NCBI GenBank assembly: GCA_033765345.1
Contig: JANRIC010000132.1
Coordinates: 10,208-74,207, forward strand
DNA length: 64,000 nt
Source: JANRIC01 sp033765345
GTDB taxonomy: Bacteria; Bacteroidota; Bacteroidia; Cytophagales; Microscillaceae
Direction: 5' to 3'
Shown: piece after piece, positions 9,338 through 17,905 of the stretch
Layout: each line of letters opens with the position of its first letter
Position numbering within the stretch: the first letter of the stretch is position 1
Notes under the pieces: model-generated
Told to the model about the DNA's origin: nothing
The model's input: only the letters and a program-made list of their open reading frames with translations
The model's database searches: none
Made by a program: the position numbers and the translations under genes

Positions 9338-9351
9338 AAAGCTCCAGCTTT
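9338..9351. terminator. Small hairpin between convergent genes
   Basis: AAAGC (9338-9342) and GCTTT (9347-9351) flank a four-base loop between the tape-measure-type gene and the convergent small gene. The stem is short, so this is a weak bidirectional terminator candidate only. Confidence 0.3.
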
Positions 9352-9652
9352 ATTCCTGAGCAAAATCATGGACAATCTCATAAATCCCTTGTGCTAGTGC
9401 CGGGTCAAATTCTTTTTTCATCACTCCGGTTTCAGCATCTTTGAGCAGCACATGCTCAGTATCCTGTGCCTTGAAACGATACATCGCCATGTGTGTCTCA
9501 ATATCGACCTTGAAGTTATCGCCGTCTACCCTGACATAGAGAATTTCATCCGGCTTGATGCCGTATTCTTGAGTGACCAAATATTTTAATCGGGAAGAGG
9601 TAGCAAGGATTTCCTCAATCTTGGATTTATCCTCAAACATTAAATCTGCCAT
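9350..9652 (-). CDS. Hypothetical protein, 100 residues
   Basis: I do not recognise this family. The product is a small, soluble, acidic alpha/beta protein with no signal peptide and no membrane segment. It begins with MADLMFEDKSKIEEIL; an alternative start at the fifth residue is possible. The central part (DEILYVRVDGDNFKVDIETHMAMYRF) alternates as beta strands, and the ends are helical. It is convergent with the tape-measure-type gene, with only 29 bases between the stops, and its upstream region carries the MITE-like inverted repeat. Codon use looks like that of the neighbours and no overlapping gene competes, so it is probably real, with unknown function. Confidence 0.65.
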   Translation of the reverse strand: MADLMFEDKSKIEEILATSSRLKYLVTQEYGIKPDEILYVRVDGDNFKVDIETHMAMYRFKAQDTEHVLLKDAETGVMKKEFDPALAQGIYEIVHDFAQE

Positions 9653-9790
9653 GTAAATTATACCCAGATTGAAGTGATTTGCCTGATTTTCTTGATTGAT
9701 TAGCTTGATTATTAATGATTTAAAAGCTAAAATCTCGGAAAACCACTTCGGTTTGAGTATAAAGTTTTATGATGTTTATAAACGAATATT

Positions 9791-9969
9791 GGTATAAAAC
9801 CGACTTTTCGCACTCTAGCGAAATATTTATATGAAATATAACTATTCTTATAAAACTTACATGCTATATTTTATCAAAACCCATATTTTGCGATATTTTA
9901 TAGAGTTTTAGAAGAAAACTTACAAAAAAACTCAAAAAAAACAGAGGGGTGCGAAAAGTCGGTTATACG
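9791..9969. mobile_element. MITE-like element: ~180 bp bounded by inverted repeats
   Basis: A perfect 16-bp inverted repeat, AACCGACTTTTCGCAC at 9798-9813 and its complement at 9949-9964, flanks about 135 bp of AT-rich DNA. Outside the 16 bp the similarity continues (GTATA on the left, TATAC on the right) with a 2-base length difference. The ends resemble the GTGCGAAAAGTCGGT-type termini of some transposons. There is no transposase frame inside. No clear target-site duplication is visible beyond the shared TATA. It could be a small non-autonomous element or the scar of a deleted insertion sequence. Confidence 0.5.
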
Positions 9970-10113
9970 ATTTTCAATTACTTGATTCTATATTGCTTCA
10001 TATCAATCCTAAACAACTTCAATCTTTTTACGGTTTACCAAAAAATAAATTTTAAAAAATTGCTTTTAGCAATATAAAAAAGGCTTTTTTATCAATCAGG
10101 TAAATTTATAAAT

Positions 10114-10530
10114 ATGGAAGTAAAAGTTTATGAAAGTGACTATCTTTCTTTGTTAGTGAATGAGCAAGCGCAATTGCTTAAGGTTATTTGGTCGCACGCT
10201 ACTGAACTTATGCAAGATGAGGTGTTCCGAAAAGAACTCACGAATTATGCTGAAATTGCCGAAAAGTATCAACCCACAAAATCATTCGTGGATACACAAT
10301 ATTTCTTCATGGCAGTAGCACCTGAAACACAAGAATGGATAAATCAAAATATCCATGAACGTTCTTTGCACGCAGGAATTAAAAAATTTGCCTATTTAGT
10401 AAGTACCGATTTGTTTTCGCAAGTTTCTATTGAGCAGACAATGGAAGAGGGAAATGCCAAATACATTTTTGAAACACGCTATTTTGATAACGAAGAAACA
10501 GCCATAGAATGGCTAAGTCTCACGCCATAA
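10114..10530 (+). CDS. SpoIIAA/STAS-like hypothetical protein
   Basis: This 138-residue cytosolic protein resembles a small Bacteroidota family with a SpoIIAA-like (STAS/SEC14-type) fold. The pattern is an N-terminal helix around LKVIWSHATELMQDEVFRKEL, a strand with SFVDTQYFFMAVAPETQEWINQNI, then KKFAYLVSTDLFSQVSIEQTMEE and a C-terminal TRYFDNEETAIEWL. Members are often single genes next to signalling genes; none are adjacent here. It stands alone between the MITE-like element and a convergent glutamate synthase gene. The biochemical function is unknown, and the fold assignment comes from family resemblance rather than from visible catalytic residues. Confidence 0.65.
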   Translation: MEVKVYESDYLSLLVNEQAQLLKVIWSHATELMQDEVFRKELTNYAEIAEKYQPTKSFVDTQYFFMAVAPETQEWINQNIHERSLHAGIKKFAYLVSTDLFSQVSIEQTMEEGNAKYIFETRYFDNEETAIEWLSLTP

Positions 10531-10859
10531 TTATGGTATTATAATTATATCGTATTACAGGATCAATTAGCCTCAACTCGGTTTAAGGACTGAGCTTTGC
10601 AATAGAGTTAAAATAAAACAAACCTTAACTGCGATAAAAAATAAGTACATTCATCAAATTTCTTATCTTTATTAGAAATTTTACCACCAATGCACAAATA
10701 ACTGCAATTATTCGTGCATTGGTGGCAAGCAATCCCTTCAAGCTTGTTGTGTATAAAAAAGTCTAATCAAGATTTATTATCCACAAAATTTGTCAGGCAA
10801 CCATTCTTTTTTAGATAAGCCTTCAAATGTCGGAAGAGCCAACTCAAACTTCACAGCCT
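10531..10859. other. Intergenic region between convergent genes
   Basis: This region holds one strong hairpin (10684-10725), listed separately. Its right end also contains, on the minus strand just after the gltB stop and in a different frame, a run of about 27 codons that reads like protein. Nothing else was recognised. Confidence 0.5.
10684..10725. terminator. Long hairpin, likely bidirectional terminator region
   Basis: CCACCAATGCAC (10684-10695) pairs perfectly with GTGCATTGGTGG (10714-10725). Inside it, AATAA and TTATT continue the stem after one mismatch, leaving a small loop. The stem is about 17 bp. It lies between convergent genes, which suits a bidirectional terminator, but it lacks a clean T run next to the stem and could also be a repeat-type palindrome. 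Confidence 0.55.
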
Positions 10860-13800
10860 TTATGCCTTCAACACAGGTTTTTCTTGGAGATTTTTTAGCA
10901 AGCCCACGGGTGCATATCTACTGAAATAGTGTAGCGTTTTTTCCCAATTATCCAGAATTTGTTGGGCATTTCGGCTTTCGGTTTCTTGATAATAATCTTC
11001 CAATAAGGCTTTTAAATCCTGATATTCTTCCATCTCCAGCTTATGCAGGGCGAGATACTCTTTATTAATATTACTATCCTGATTTCCTAACACGATCACT
11101 TCGCCTCCAGTCATTCCACCGCCGATATTGTAAGAAGTTTCTCCCAGGATGACGACTTTGCCTTTGGTCATATATTCGCAAGCGTGTAAACCTACGCCCT
11201 CCACCACCGCCAAAGCACCACTATTCCGTACGGCGAAGCGGTCTGCTGCCATGCCGTTGACGTACAAAGTACCCCCTGTGGCACCATACAGGGCTACATT
11301 CCCAATAATGACATTTTCGTGCGCCTTAAAAGTCGCTTGAAGGTTCGGGCGAATTACTACCTTCCCACCAGACATGGTTTTACATACCGAATCATTGGCT
11401 TCTCCATAAAGTCGCACTTCCATCGTATCGGTCAGGTAAGCACAAAAGCTTTGCCCGGCACTTCCGGTAAATTCCAGTTGAATCTTCCCGCTATAAGCTT
11501 CCGCAGTCGGGTTTTCTCCTTGTCTGAATTTTTGACTAAACTTTTGATCTTCTTTTTTGGCTATCGCACCGCATAAAGTAGCAGGAATGGCTCGGTCGGT
11601 TGCGTGAATGGCATATTTCAGTGAAATGTCTTTGTTGGCATTTAAGGCTTGTTGAGAATCGCCGATGATGGTTTGATTCAGGGTATTGGTAATTTCACTG
11701 AAGGGGTTATCGATATTTTCTTGGGGATTGTATGGATAAGATTGATCCAGCACAAAGCCCAAATTCAGTTTTTTGGTTCGGATTATATCTTGGTGTTTGG
11801 CATTGGCCTCGAGCAGGTCTGTTCGTCCGATGATTTCATCCAGGGAGCTAAAGCCCAGGTATTGCAGTTGCTTACGAACATCTTCTGCCAGATAGTGCAT
11901 AATCGCTACGATATGGTCTTTAGTACCTTTGTATTTGGCTTTGAAGCGAGGGTCGTGGGTAGCAATTCCGGTGGGGCAGGTGTTTTTTTCGCAGATACGC
12001 GCCATGATACAGCCTTGAGCGATGAGCAACAACTTTCCGAAGTCGTATTCTTCGGCACCCAAAAGGGCAGCCGTCACGATTTCTTTGCCCGAATGCAGGC
12101 CTCCGTCAGTTCTGAGGGTGACCATATTGCGTAGGTTATTTTCCAGCAAGGTTTGGTGTACTTCTATCAAGCCTAGTTCCCAGGGCAGGCCAGCGTGTTT
12201 CATGGAAGAGAGCGTGGCGGCACCGGTGCCTCCTTCCCCCCCGGAGATATGAATGATGTCTGCACCGGCTTTGGCTACTCCGGCGGCGATAGTTCCGATA
12301 CCAGCACCAGCTACCAGTTTTACATTTACTTTTACGCCGGGGTGTAGCTGCTTGAGTTCGTAGATCAACTGTCTGAGGTCTTCTATGCTATAAATATCGT
12401 GTAGGGGTGGCGGCGAAATCAAATCTACATGGGTGAGTGAGTTTCGAGCTTTGGCGATATCTTCACCGACTTTAACGCCCATCAACTGCCCGCCTTCGCC
12501 CGGTTTGGCTCCTTGGGCTACTTTTATTTGTATTTCCTGCCCAGAGATCAGGTACAAAGCATTGACTCCAAAACGTGCTGAGGCTACTTGTTTGGAATAC
12601 GCTGTGATGCCTTCGGTATAATAATAAGGATTTTCGCCCCCTTCGCCACTATTGCTGCGCCCACCGATTTCTTTCATGGCATAAAAAATGTCTCTTTGTG
12701 CTTCTGCGCTGATTGCTCCAAAAGACATGGCTCCTGAACCAAATCGTCGTAAAATTTTCTCGCGGTTTTCTACGGCTTCCAAAGCGATGTGTTTTTCTGC
12801 CTTTTTAAGTTGGAAAAGATGCCGGACGGTGACTGGCTCGTCTTCATGCCCTAAAGCCAGGTATTCCTCAAAAAGAGCGAGGTCATCCAGGGCGAAGCCT
12901 TTTTCTCGCACCAGTTTGTGGATAATTTTGGAGCGTGCTGCGGTCATGGAGTGTTTTTCTCCTTCGGTTCCTCGGGCGTGTTCTTTGTATTGGTAGGTAT
13001 TGACTAATTTTTCTTTTTCAAGCGTCTGAACTGCCTGTTCGGTTTTGAGAAGTACATCCTGCACTATTTCGTCAATTCCAATACCGCTTAGTTTGGCACA
13101 AACCCCGTCAAAATAATGCGCTATAAGCTCTCCAGAAATCCCAATGGATGTAAATAACTGTGAGCTTTGATAACTACGCACCACCGAAATACCCATTTTA
13201 GACATAATCTTGAGCAGCCCTCCTTCGTAGGCTTTGATGAGGTTTTGTTCTTTTTGATCGGCATTTAATTTGTCCAGATTTTTATCGGGATGATAACGCG
13301 CAATTTCCAGGGCAAGATAGGGACAAATCGCCGCAGCCCCCATACCAATCGTTGTGGCTAACTGATGTGTGGTACGTATCTCGGCAGATTTGACCACCAT
13401 TGAGAATTTTAGCCTTGTTCCTGAATCACGCAGGGAAGTGACCACAATACGCAAAGCCAGCAGGCAGGGAATGGCAGGATGATCAAAGTCTGCATTTTCA
13501 TCCGTCAAAATTACGATAGAAGTACCTCTGTTTACAGCGTCTTTGACTTGCTGCTCTAGTTCTTGCAAACGGGCTTTGAAACCTACCGTACCAAATTCTC
13601 GCTTAAAAGTAATGTCAAATTTACGTACAATGATGCGATCCTGAGAGTTTTGGTCTCCTATGAGTTTCTCGATAAATTCTATTTGCCCGAGGCTTAATAC
13701 GGGGCTAGGCAATTCATAAGCCAGTTGTGGGGGGATCAGCTCTTTTTTAGCAAAGATATTGGGTCTTCTTCCAAGATAGGTGCGTAAATCCGTGATCATT

Positions 13801-15278
13801 TTTTCACGCAGATAATCCAAGGGCGGATTGGTAACCTGTGCGAAATTATGGCAGAAATAATCAAAAAATGATCGGGGTTCAGAAGACAAAACCGCCAGTC
13901 TGGCTGTATCCCCCATAGAACCTATGGCTTCTTTGCCAGTTTCTATCATTGGAATAAGGATTTTGCTTATATCTTCTTCGGTATAGCTAAATAAGTATTT
14001 TTTGTCCAGATGCTGGGAGTCTTGATTTTGGGTTTGGATAAAATTTAATTTGAGCGTGCGATTATCAAATTTTGCATCAAAATTATACCTGGAGCGACTA
14101 GGGTCTACAAAATAGACATTGCCCGATTTCAGGCTTAGGCGCACTCCTGAGCCTGCTTTTAATGCCCCTTTAGAAATAATGTGTGATTCATCCAAATCAA
14201 AAGAACCAGCCTCCGAAGACAAATAAAAAAAATCTTCGGTCATAGCCCAGCGACAAGGGCGGAAGCCATTACGATCCAGGCGTGCGCCGATATTTTCCCC
14301 ATCTGAATAGGTAATCAAGGCAGGTCCGTCCCAGGGTTCCATAGCTCTCCCCCAAAAATTATAGAAATCATTGTCATGATTGGCAGGAGGCATTAGGATG
14401 GCTAGGATTTCATCGATATAGGGAATACTGCTTCGGTGCAGGAGGGCTTCTACCATTTCATTAAAGCTGCCCGAATCGCTTACTCCGCTTTCCGTAAGTA
14501 ATTCACCTTTATAAAGCCCCATAGATTTCTCCCTAGATACAGCCCAAGAGCGATTTCCGGTAATGGTGTTGAATTCGCCGTTATGCCCAATCAAACGGAA
14601 AGGTTGGGCACGATCCCAGGTAGTGGTGGTATTGGTACTAAACCGCCGATGAAACATAGCAAATCGGCTTTTATACTCGGGATTTTGCAAATCCAGATAA
14701 AAGCGGTCTAGGTCAAAAGACCTAGTAAGCCCTTTGTATACGATGGTGGTGGCAGATAATGAAGCAAAAAACAAGTCAGGCAGTGCTCTTTGGCGCAGTT
14801 TGGTTCGGGTAATTTGTTTTCCGGTATAGAGCAGCTTGTCAAATGCGCCGTCGGTCTGGCAATGTTCGGGTCGCTGGATAATTGCCTGGAGCAGATAAGG
14901 TTTTCTGGCAAAAGCATCTTTACCCAAAACCGAATCATCGGTAGGTACTTCCCGATAGGCCAGGAGCTTAAGCCCTAAAAAGTCAAAAGTATACTCGAAC
15001 ACGTCTAAAACAGCTCTTCGGACTTCGGGCTGGGTAGGTGCAAATAAGAAGGCAACGGCAATTTCCCGGCGTTTGTGCCCCAGCATTTTAAAAGGAATAT
15101 CGGTCATAAGACCTGACCCGTCGGCAGTGACCAGGTCTGCACCACATGCCCCTCGGTGTTCTTCGCATCGGAGGGCAAATAAGGCTTTTTGTACGATTTC
15201 GTTGGTAAATTGGGATTTGCGACTAGCTACAAAACCAACCCCGCAGGCTGACTTCTCTTCGGTATAGCGATTTTTCAT
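10860..15278 (-). CDS. gltB: Glutamate synthase large subunit
   Basis: The 1472-residue product is a full-length GOGAT large chain that makes glutamate from 2-oxoglutarate and glutamine-derived ammonia in the cytosol. The N-terminal glutaminase domain has its nucleophile at C12 (ACGVGF), so a short propeptide must be removed. The central and FMN/oxoglutarate-binding domains include GGRSNSGEGGENP, KPGEGGQL, LISPPPLHDIYSIEDL and the iron-sulfur cysteines in CIMARICEKNTCPTGIATHDP. The C-terminal GXGXG domain shows GGKVVI, GATGGTLYVNG and NIGGGMTGGEV. Length is close to the usual ~1500 residues. The small subunit gltD is not adjacent on either side, unlike the common gltBD operon, so the partner must be encoded elsewhere. 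Confidence 0.97.
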   Translation of the reverse strand: MKNRYTEEKSACGVGFVASRKSQFTNEIVQKALFALRCEEHRGACGADLVTADGSGLMTDIPFKMLGHKRREIAVAFLFAPTQPEVRRAVLDVFEYTFDFLGLKLLAYREVPTDDSVLGKDAFARKPYLLQAIIQRPEHCQTDGAFDKLLYTGKQITRTKLRQRALPDLFFASLSATTIVYKGLTRSFDLDRFYLDLQNPEYKSRFAMFHRRFSTNTTTTWDRAQPFRLIGHNGEFNTITGNRSWAVSREKSMGLYKGELLTESGVSDSGSFNEMVEALLHRSSIPYIDEILAILMPPANHDNDFYNFWGRAMEPWDGPALITYSDGENIGARLDRNGFRPCRWAMTEDFFYLSSEAGSFDLDESHIISKGALKAGSGVRLSLKSGNVYFVDPSRSRYNFDAKFDNRTLKLNFIQTQNQDSQHLDKKYLFSYTEEDISKILIPMIETGKEAIGSMGDTARLAVLSSEPRSFFDYFCHNFAQVTNPPLDYLREKMITDLRTYLGRRPNIFAKKELIPPQLAYELPSPVLSLGQIEFIEKLIGDQNSQDRIIVRKFDITFKREFGTVGFKARLQELEQQVKDAVNRGTSIVILTDENADFDHPAIPCLLALRIVVTSLRDSGTRLKFSMVVKSAEIRTTHQLATTIGMGAAAICPYLALEIARYHPDKNLDKLNADQKEQNLIKAYEGGLLKIMSKMGISVVRSYQSSQLFTSIGISGELIAHYFDGVCAKLSGIGIDEIVQDVLLKTEQAVQTLEKEKLVNTYQYKEHARGTEGEKHSMTAARSKIIHKLVREKGFALDDLALFEEYLALGHEDEPVTVRHLFQLKKAEKHIALEAVENREKILRRFGSGAMSFGAISAEAQRDIFYAMKEIGGRSNSGEGGENPYYYTEGITAYSKQVASARFGVNALYLISGQEIQIKVAQGAKPGEGGQLMGVKVGEDIAKARNSLTHVDLISPPPLHDIYSIEDLRQLIYELKQLHPGVKVNVKLVAGAGIGTIAAGVAKAGADIIHISGGEGGTGAATLSSMKHAGLPWELGLIEVHQTLLENNLRNMVTLRTDGGLHSGKEIVTAALLGAEEYDFGKLLLIAQGCIMARICEKNTCPTGIATHDPRFKAKYKGTKDHIVAIMHYLAEDVRKQLQYLGFSSLDEIIGRTDLLEANAKHQDIIRTKKLNLGFVLDQSYPYNPQENIDNPFSEITNTLNQTIIGDSQQALNANKDISLKYAIHATDRAIPATLCGAIAKKEDQKFSQKFRQGENPTAEAYSGKIQLEFTGSAGQSFCAYLTDTMEVRLYGEANDSVCKTMSGGKVVIRPNLQATFKAHENVIIGNVALYGATGGTLYVNGMAADRFAVRNSGALAVVEGVGLHACEYMTKGKVVILGETSYNIGGGMTGGEVIVLGNQDSNINKEYLALHKLEMEEYQDLKALLEDYYQETESRNAQQILDNWEKTLHYFSRYAPVGLLKNLQEKPVLKA

Positions 15279-15597
15279 AAAAAGAAGAATTATAAATTAT
15301 TCAACACAGAATATTACTAATTAATGAAAACCTTATAGAAGATTTTAAATTCTGAAAACAGGGGGGAATTTAATAAAAATATATGATTTAGCAAAAAAAC
15401 AGTATAATACCATTGCTGCTTTCAAGATTTTGATAAAATATTTTTAAAAATATAAAAATAAGATAAGCCCTTTTATGGGTTATCTTGTTAAATACATTCA
15501 ATAAACATTGTACTATTTTAATATTATACTTCTTTTAAAAAACAAAAGCCTCCGATTTGATCGGAGGCTCAAGGGCATAAATCATATATGATTAAGT
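15279..15597. other. AT-rich intergenic region upstream of gltB
   Basis: It contains the PBP1A terminator at its right end (listed separately) and must contain the gltB promoter. No full-consensus promoter, leader peptide or riboswitch was recognised upstream of gltB. Confidence 0.4.
15547..15569 (-). terminator. Rho-independent terminator of the PBP1A gene
   Basis: AGCCTCCGA (15547-15555) pairs with TCGGAGGCT (15561-15569) around a five-base loop. Read on the minus strand the stem is followed by a T-rich tract (TTTGTTTTTTAAAAG). It lies 29 bases beyond the stop codon of the PBP1A gene. Confidence 0.88.
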
Positions 15598-17874
15598 TTA
15601 TTCTCCTCGGATCAGCCTTTGTTTATCCATTTCCATTTTGGCGCAGTTCAATTCAATCGAGAGTTCTTCAGGGCGATCAAAAGAGCCTTTAGGGTATTTT
15701 TTAACCAATTCGGGATCGGCATATAATTTGGAAAAGAATTTACCCCAGACTGGTAAAGCTAGTACAGCGCCTTGTCCTAGAGAAATTGTTGTAAAACGTG
15801 TAGCGCGGGTATCTCCCCCCACCCAAACGCAGGCACCCAGGTTGTGGGTAATTCCCATAAACCAGGCATCGGAATTATTCTGGGTAGTTCCGGTTTTGGC
15901 AGCGATTTCATTGTGCCAGCCTGGGTTGTTGTCACGATTTGTGCCGTATCCGTGGATAGATACTGCGGTACCTCCGGGTTTGGTAGTGCCCATGAGCATG
16001 TGGAGCATTTGGTAGGCAATTTCTTCGTCGATCGCCTGTCTTACTTTGGGGATAAACTCTTCGATGAGGTTTCCGTGTCGGTCCTCGATACGGGTGATAA
16101 ATAATGGTTCAACGTGATTACCTTTATTGGGGAAGGTACAATAAGCACCCAGAAGTTCAAAAATAGATACGTCACTGGTTCCCAAGCAGATGGTGGCAGT
16201 GTTATCAATGGGGCTTTTGATTCCGAGTTCGCGGGCATATTCAATCACTGTGGGTACCCCAATTCTTTGGATCAATCCGGCGGATATACTATTGGTAGAG
16301 GTAGCGATGGCTTGTGAAAGAGTCATCATAGCACCGCTATACGATAAATTGGCGTTTCGTGGAGTCCAGCCTCCGGGAAATCTTACAGGTACATCAGGCA
16401 GGCGATAGCAAGGGGTATAATTATGGTCGAGAGCTGCTGTATAAATAATTGCCTTGAAAGTAGAGCCGGGTTGTCGTTTGCCCTGATACACGTGATCGTA
16501 TTGAAAATGCTTAAAATTAGGACCACCGACCCAGGCTTTGACGTGTCCACTTCCGGGCTCCATGGCCATAAATCCGGCTTGCAAGAAATATTTGTAGTGC
16601 CGGATAGAGTCCATGGGACTCATGACAGTATCTACTTCAATAAATTTTTTATTTTTAATATATTTATAGACCCGCATCTCGATGGGTTTATTCATTTCCC
16701 GGTAGATTTTTTGGGTATCTCTGCCGTACATTTTTCTCAGGAGTTTGTAGCGGGCGGATTTACGGGCTTCATTTTCAATAAAATTGGGTAGTTCTTTGTT
16801 CCAAACATCCACCCAAGGGTTTTTTCCGTGCATTTTCCAGTGGTCATAGAAGATTTGCTGGAATTTGATAAGATGCTCTTGTACGGATTCCTCAGCGTAT
16901 TGCTGCATTTTGGAGTCGATAGTTGTATAGATTTTGAGTCCGTCTTTGTAGAGGTCGTGTCCGTTTTCGGCAGCCCATTTTTCCAGGAATTTAAAAGCCT
17001 CTACTCGAAAATAAGGAGCTATCCCTCCAACGTGTTGTACGACTCCATAGTGAAGATCAATGGGTAGATTTTTGAATTCATTGTATTGTTCTGGGGTAAT
17101 AAAGCCATTTTCTTTCATTTGGAACAATACTACGTTTCTTCTTTGCTTGGAAGCGTTTTTATGGCTGATCGGGCTGTATCTAGAAGGTGCTTTGAGCATA
17201 CCCACCAGCACGGCAGATTCCTGTACATTGAGTTGGCTAGGGTGTTTGTCAAAAAAAGCTTTGGCGGCTGTGTGTACTCCGTAGGCGTTATGCCCGAAAG
17301 GTACTGTATTGAGGTACATCTCGATGATTTCACGCTTGGTATAACGACGCTCAATTTTTACAGCAGTAAGCCATTCTTTGGTTTTAGAGATGATTGTACC
17401 GATAAAACGGACATTGTGGAGACTTCCCTGACTGGCTTCACCTCGGGTGCGATACAGGTTTTTGGCCAATTGTTGGGTGATGGTACTTCCTCCACCGTCT
17501 CGCCCGAAATTAATTACAGCTCTCAAAAGGGCTTTCAGATCTACTCCTGCGTGACGCTCGAAGCGTTCGTCTTCGGTAGCGATCAGGGCATTGACCAGAT
17601 AAGGGGACAATTCTTCATAAATGACGGGAGTACGGTTTTCGCGGTAGTATTTACCCATCAGGATATTATCGGCGGTGTAGATTTCGGAGGCTAGTTCATT
17701 CCGGGGATTTTCAAGAATCTCAAAGCTTGGGATTTCTCCAAAAAGCCCTAGGAAATTATAGTTGAGTGCCACAAAGTACAATACAATCCCCAAGATTGTA
17801 CTCAGAAATGTCACCCAGGTGATAAAAATAGCCCGATAAAATCTTCCTCTTTCTATTTCGATTCCTTTAAACAT
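15598..17874 (-). CDS. mrcA: Penicillin-binding protein 1A (bifunctional transglycosylase/transpeptidase)
   Basis: This 758-residue class A PBP polymerises and crosslinks peptidoglycan. A single transmembrane anchor lies at about residues 17-38. The GT51 glycosyltransferase domain follows, with catalytic E101 in ATEDERFERHAGVD and the GGSTITQQLAKNLY motif. The transpeptidase domain has the serine-lysine pair in PGSTFKAI, STNSIS as the SxN motif, and KTGTTQNNSDAWF as the KTG motif. Length is typical for PBP1A. It is followed by a strong terminator and preceded, 31 bases away on the same strand, by sprE; the two could share a transcript, although a -7-like element (TAAATTTG) lies in the gap. 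Confidence 0.96.
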   Translation of the reverse strand: MFKGIEIERGRFYRAIFITWVTFLSTILGIVLYFVALNYNFLGLFGEIPSFEILENPRNELASEIYTADNILMGKYYRENRTPVIYEELSPYLVNALIATEDERFERHAGVDLKALLRAVINFGRDGGGSTITQQLAKNLYRTRGEASQGSLHNVRFIGTIISKTKEWLTAVKIERRYTKREIIEMYLNTVPFGHNAYGVHTAAKAFFDKHPSQLNVQESAVLVGMLKAPSRYSPISHKNASKQRRNVVLFQMKENGFITPEQYNEFKNLPIDLHYGVVQHVGGIAPYFRVEAFKFLEKWAAENGHDLYKDGLKIYTTIDSKMQQYAEESVQEHLIKFQQIFYDHWKMHGKNPWVDVWNKELPNFIENEARKSARYKLLRKMYGRDTQKIYREMNKPIEMRVYKYIKNKKFIEVDTVMSPMDSIRHYKYFLQAGFMAMEPGSGHVKAWVGGPNFKHFQYDHVYQGKRQPGSTFKAIIYTAALDHNYTPCYRLPDVPVRFPGGWTPRNANLSYSGAMMTLSQAIATSTNSISAGLIQRIGVPTVIEYARELGIKSPIDNTATICLGTSDVSIFELLGAYCTFPNKGNHVEPLFITRIEDRHGNLIEEFIPKVRQAIDEEIAYQMLHMLMGTTKPGGTAVSIHGYGTNRDNNPGWHNEIAAKTGTTQNNSDAWFMGITHNLGACVWVGGDTRATRFTTISLGQGAVLALPVWGKFFSKLYADPELVKKYPKGSFDRPEELSIELNCAKMEMDKQRLIRGE

Positions 17875-17905
17875 TTGATTCTATTTTTTTGCAAATTTAT
17901 AGTAT

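Noticed and set aside
11649..12134. Plus-strand open frame (161 codons) opposite gltB
   Set aside because: It lies wholly within gltB and reads as a shadow of the conserved FMN-domain codons.
17086..17694. Plus-strand open frame (202 codons) opposite the PBP1A gene
   Set aside because: It is antisense to a certain gene, with a Phe/Gly-rich product lacking any domain.
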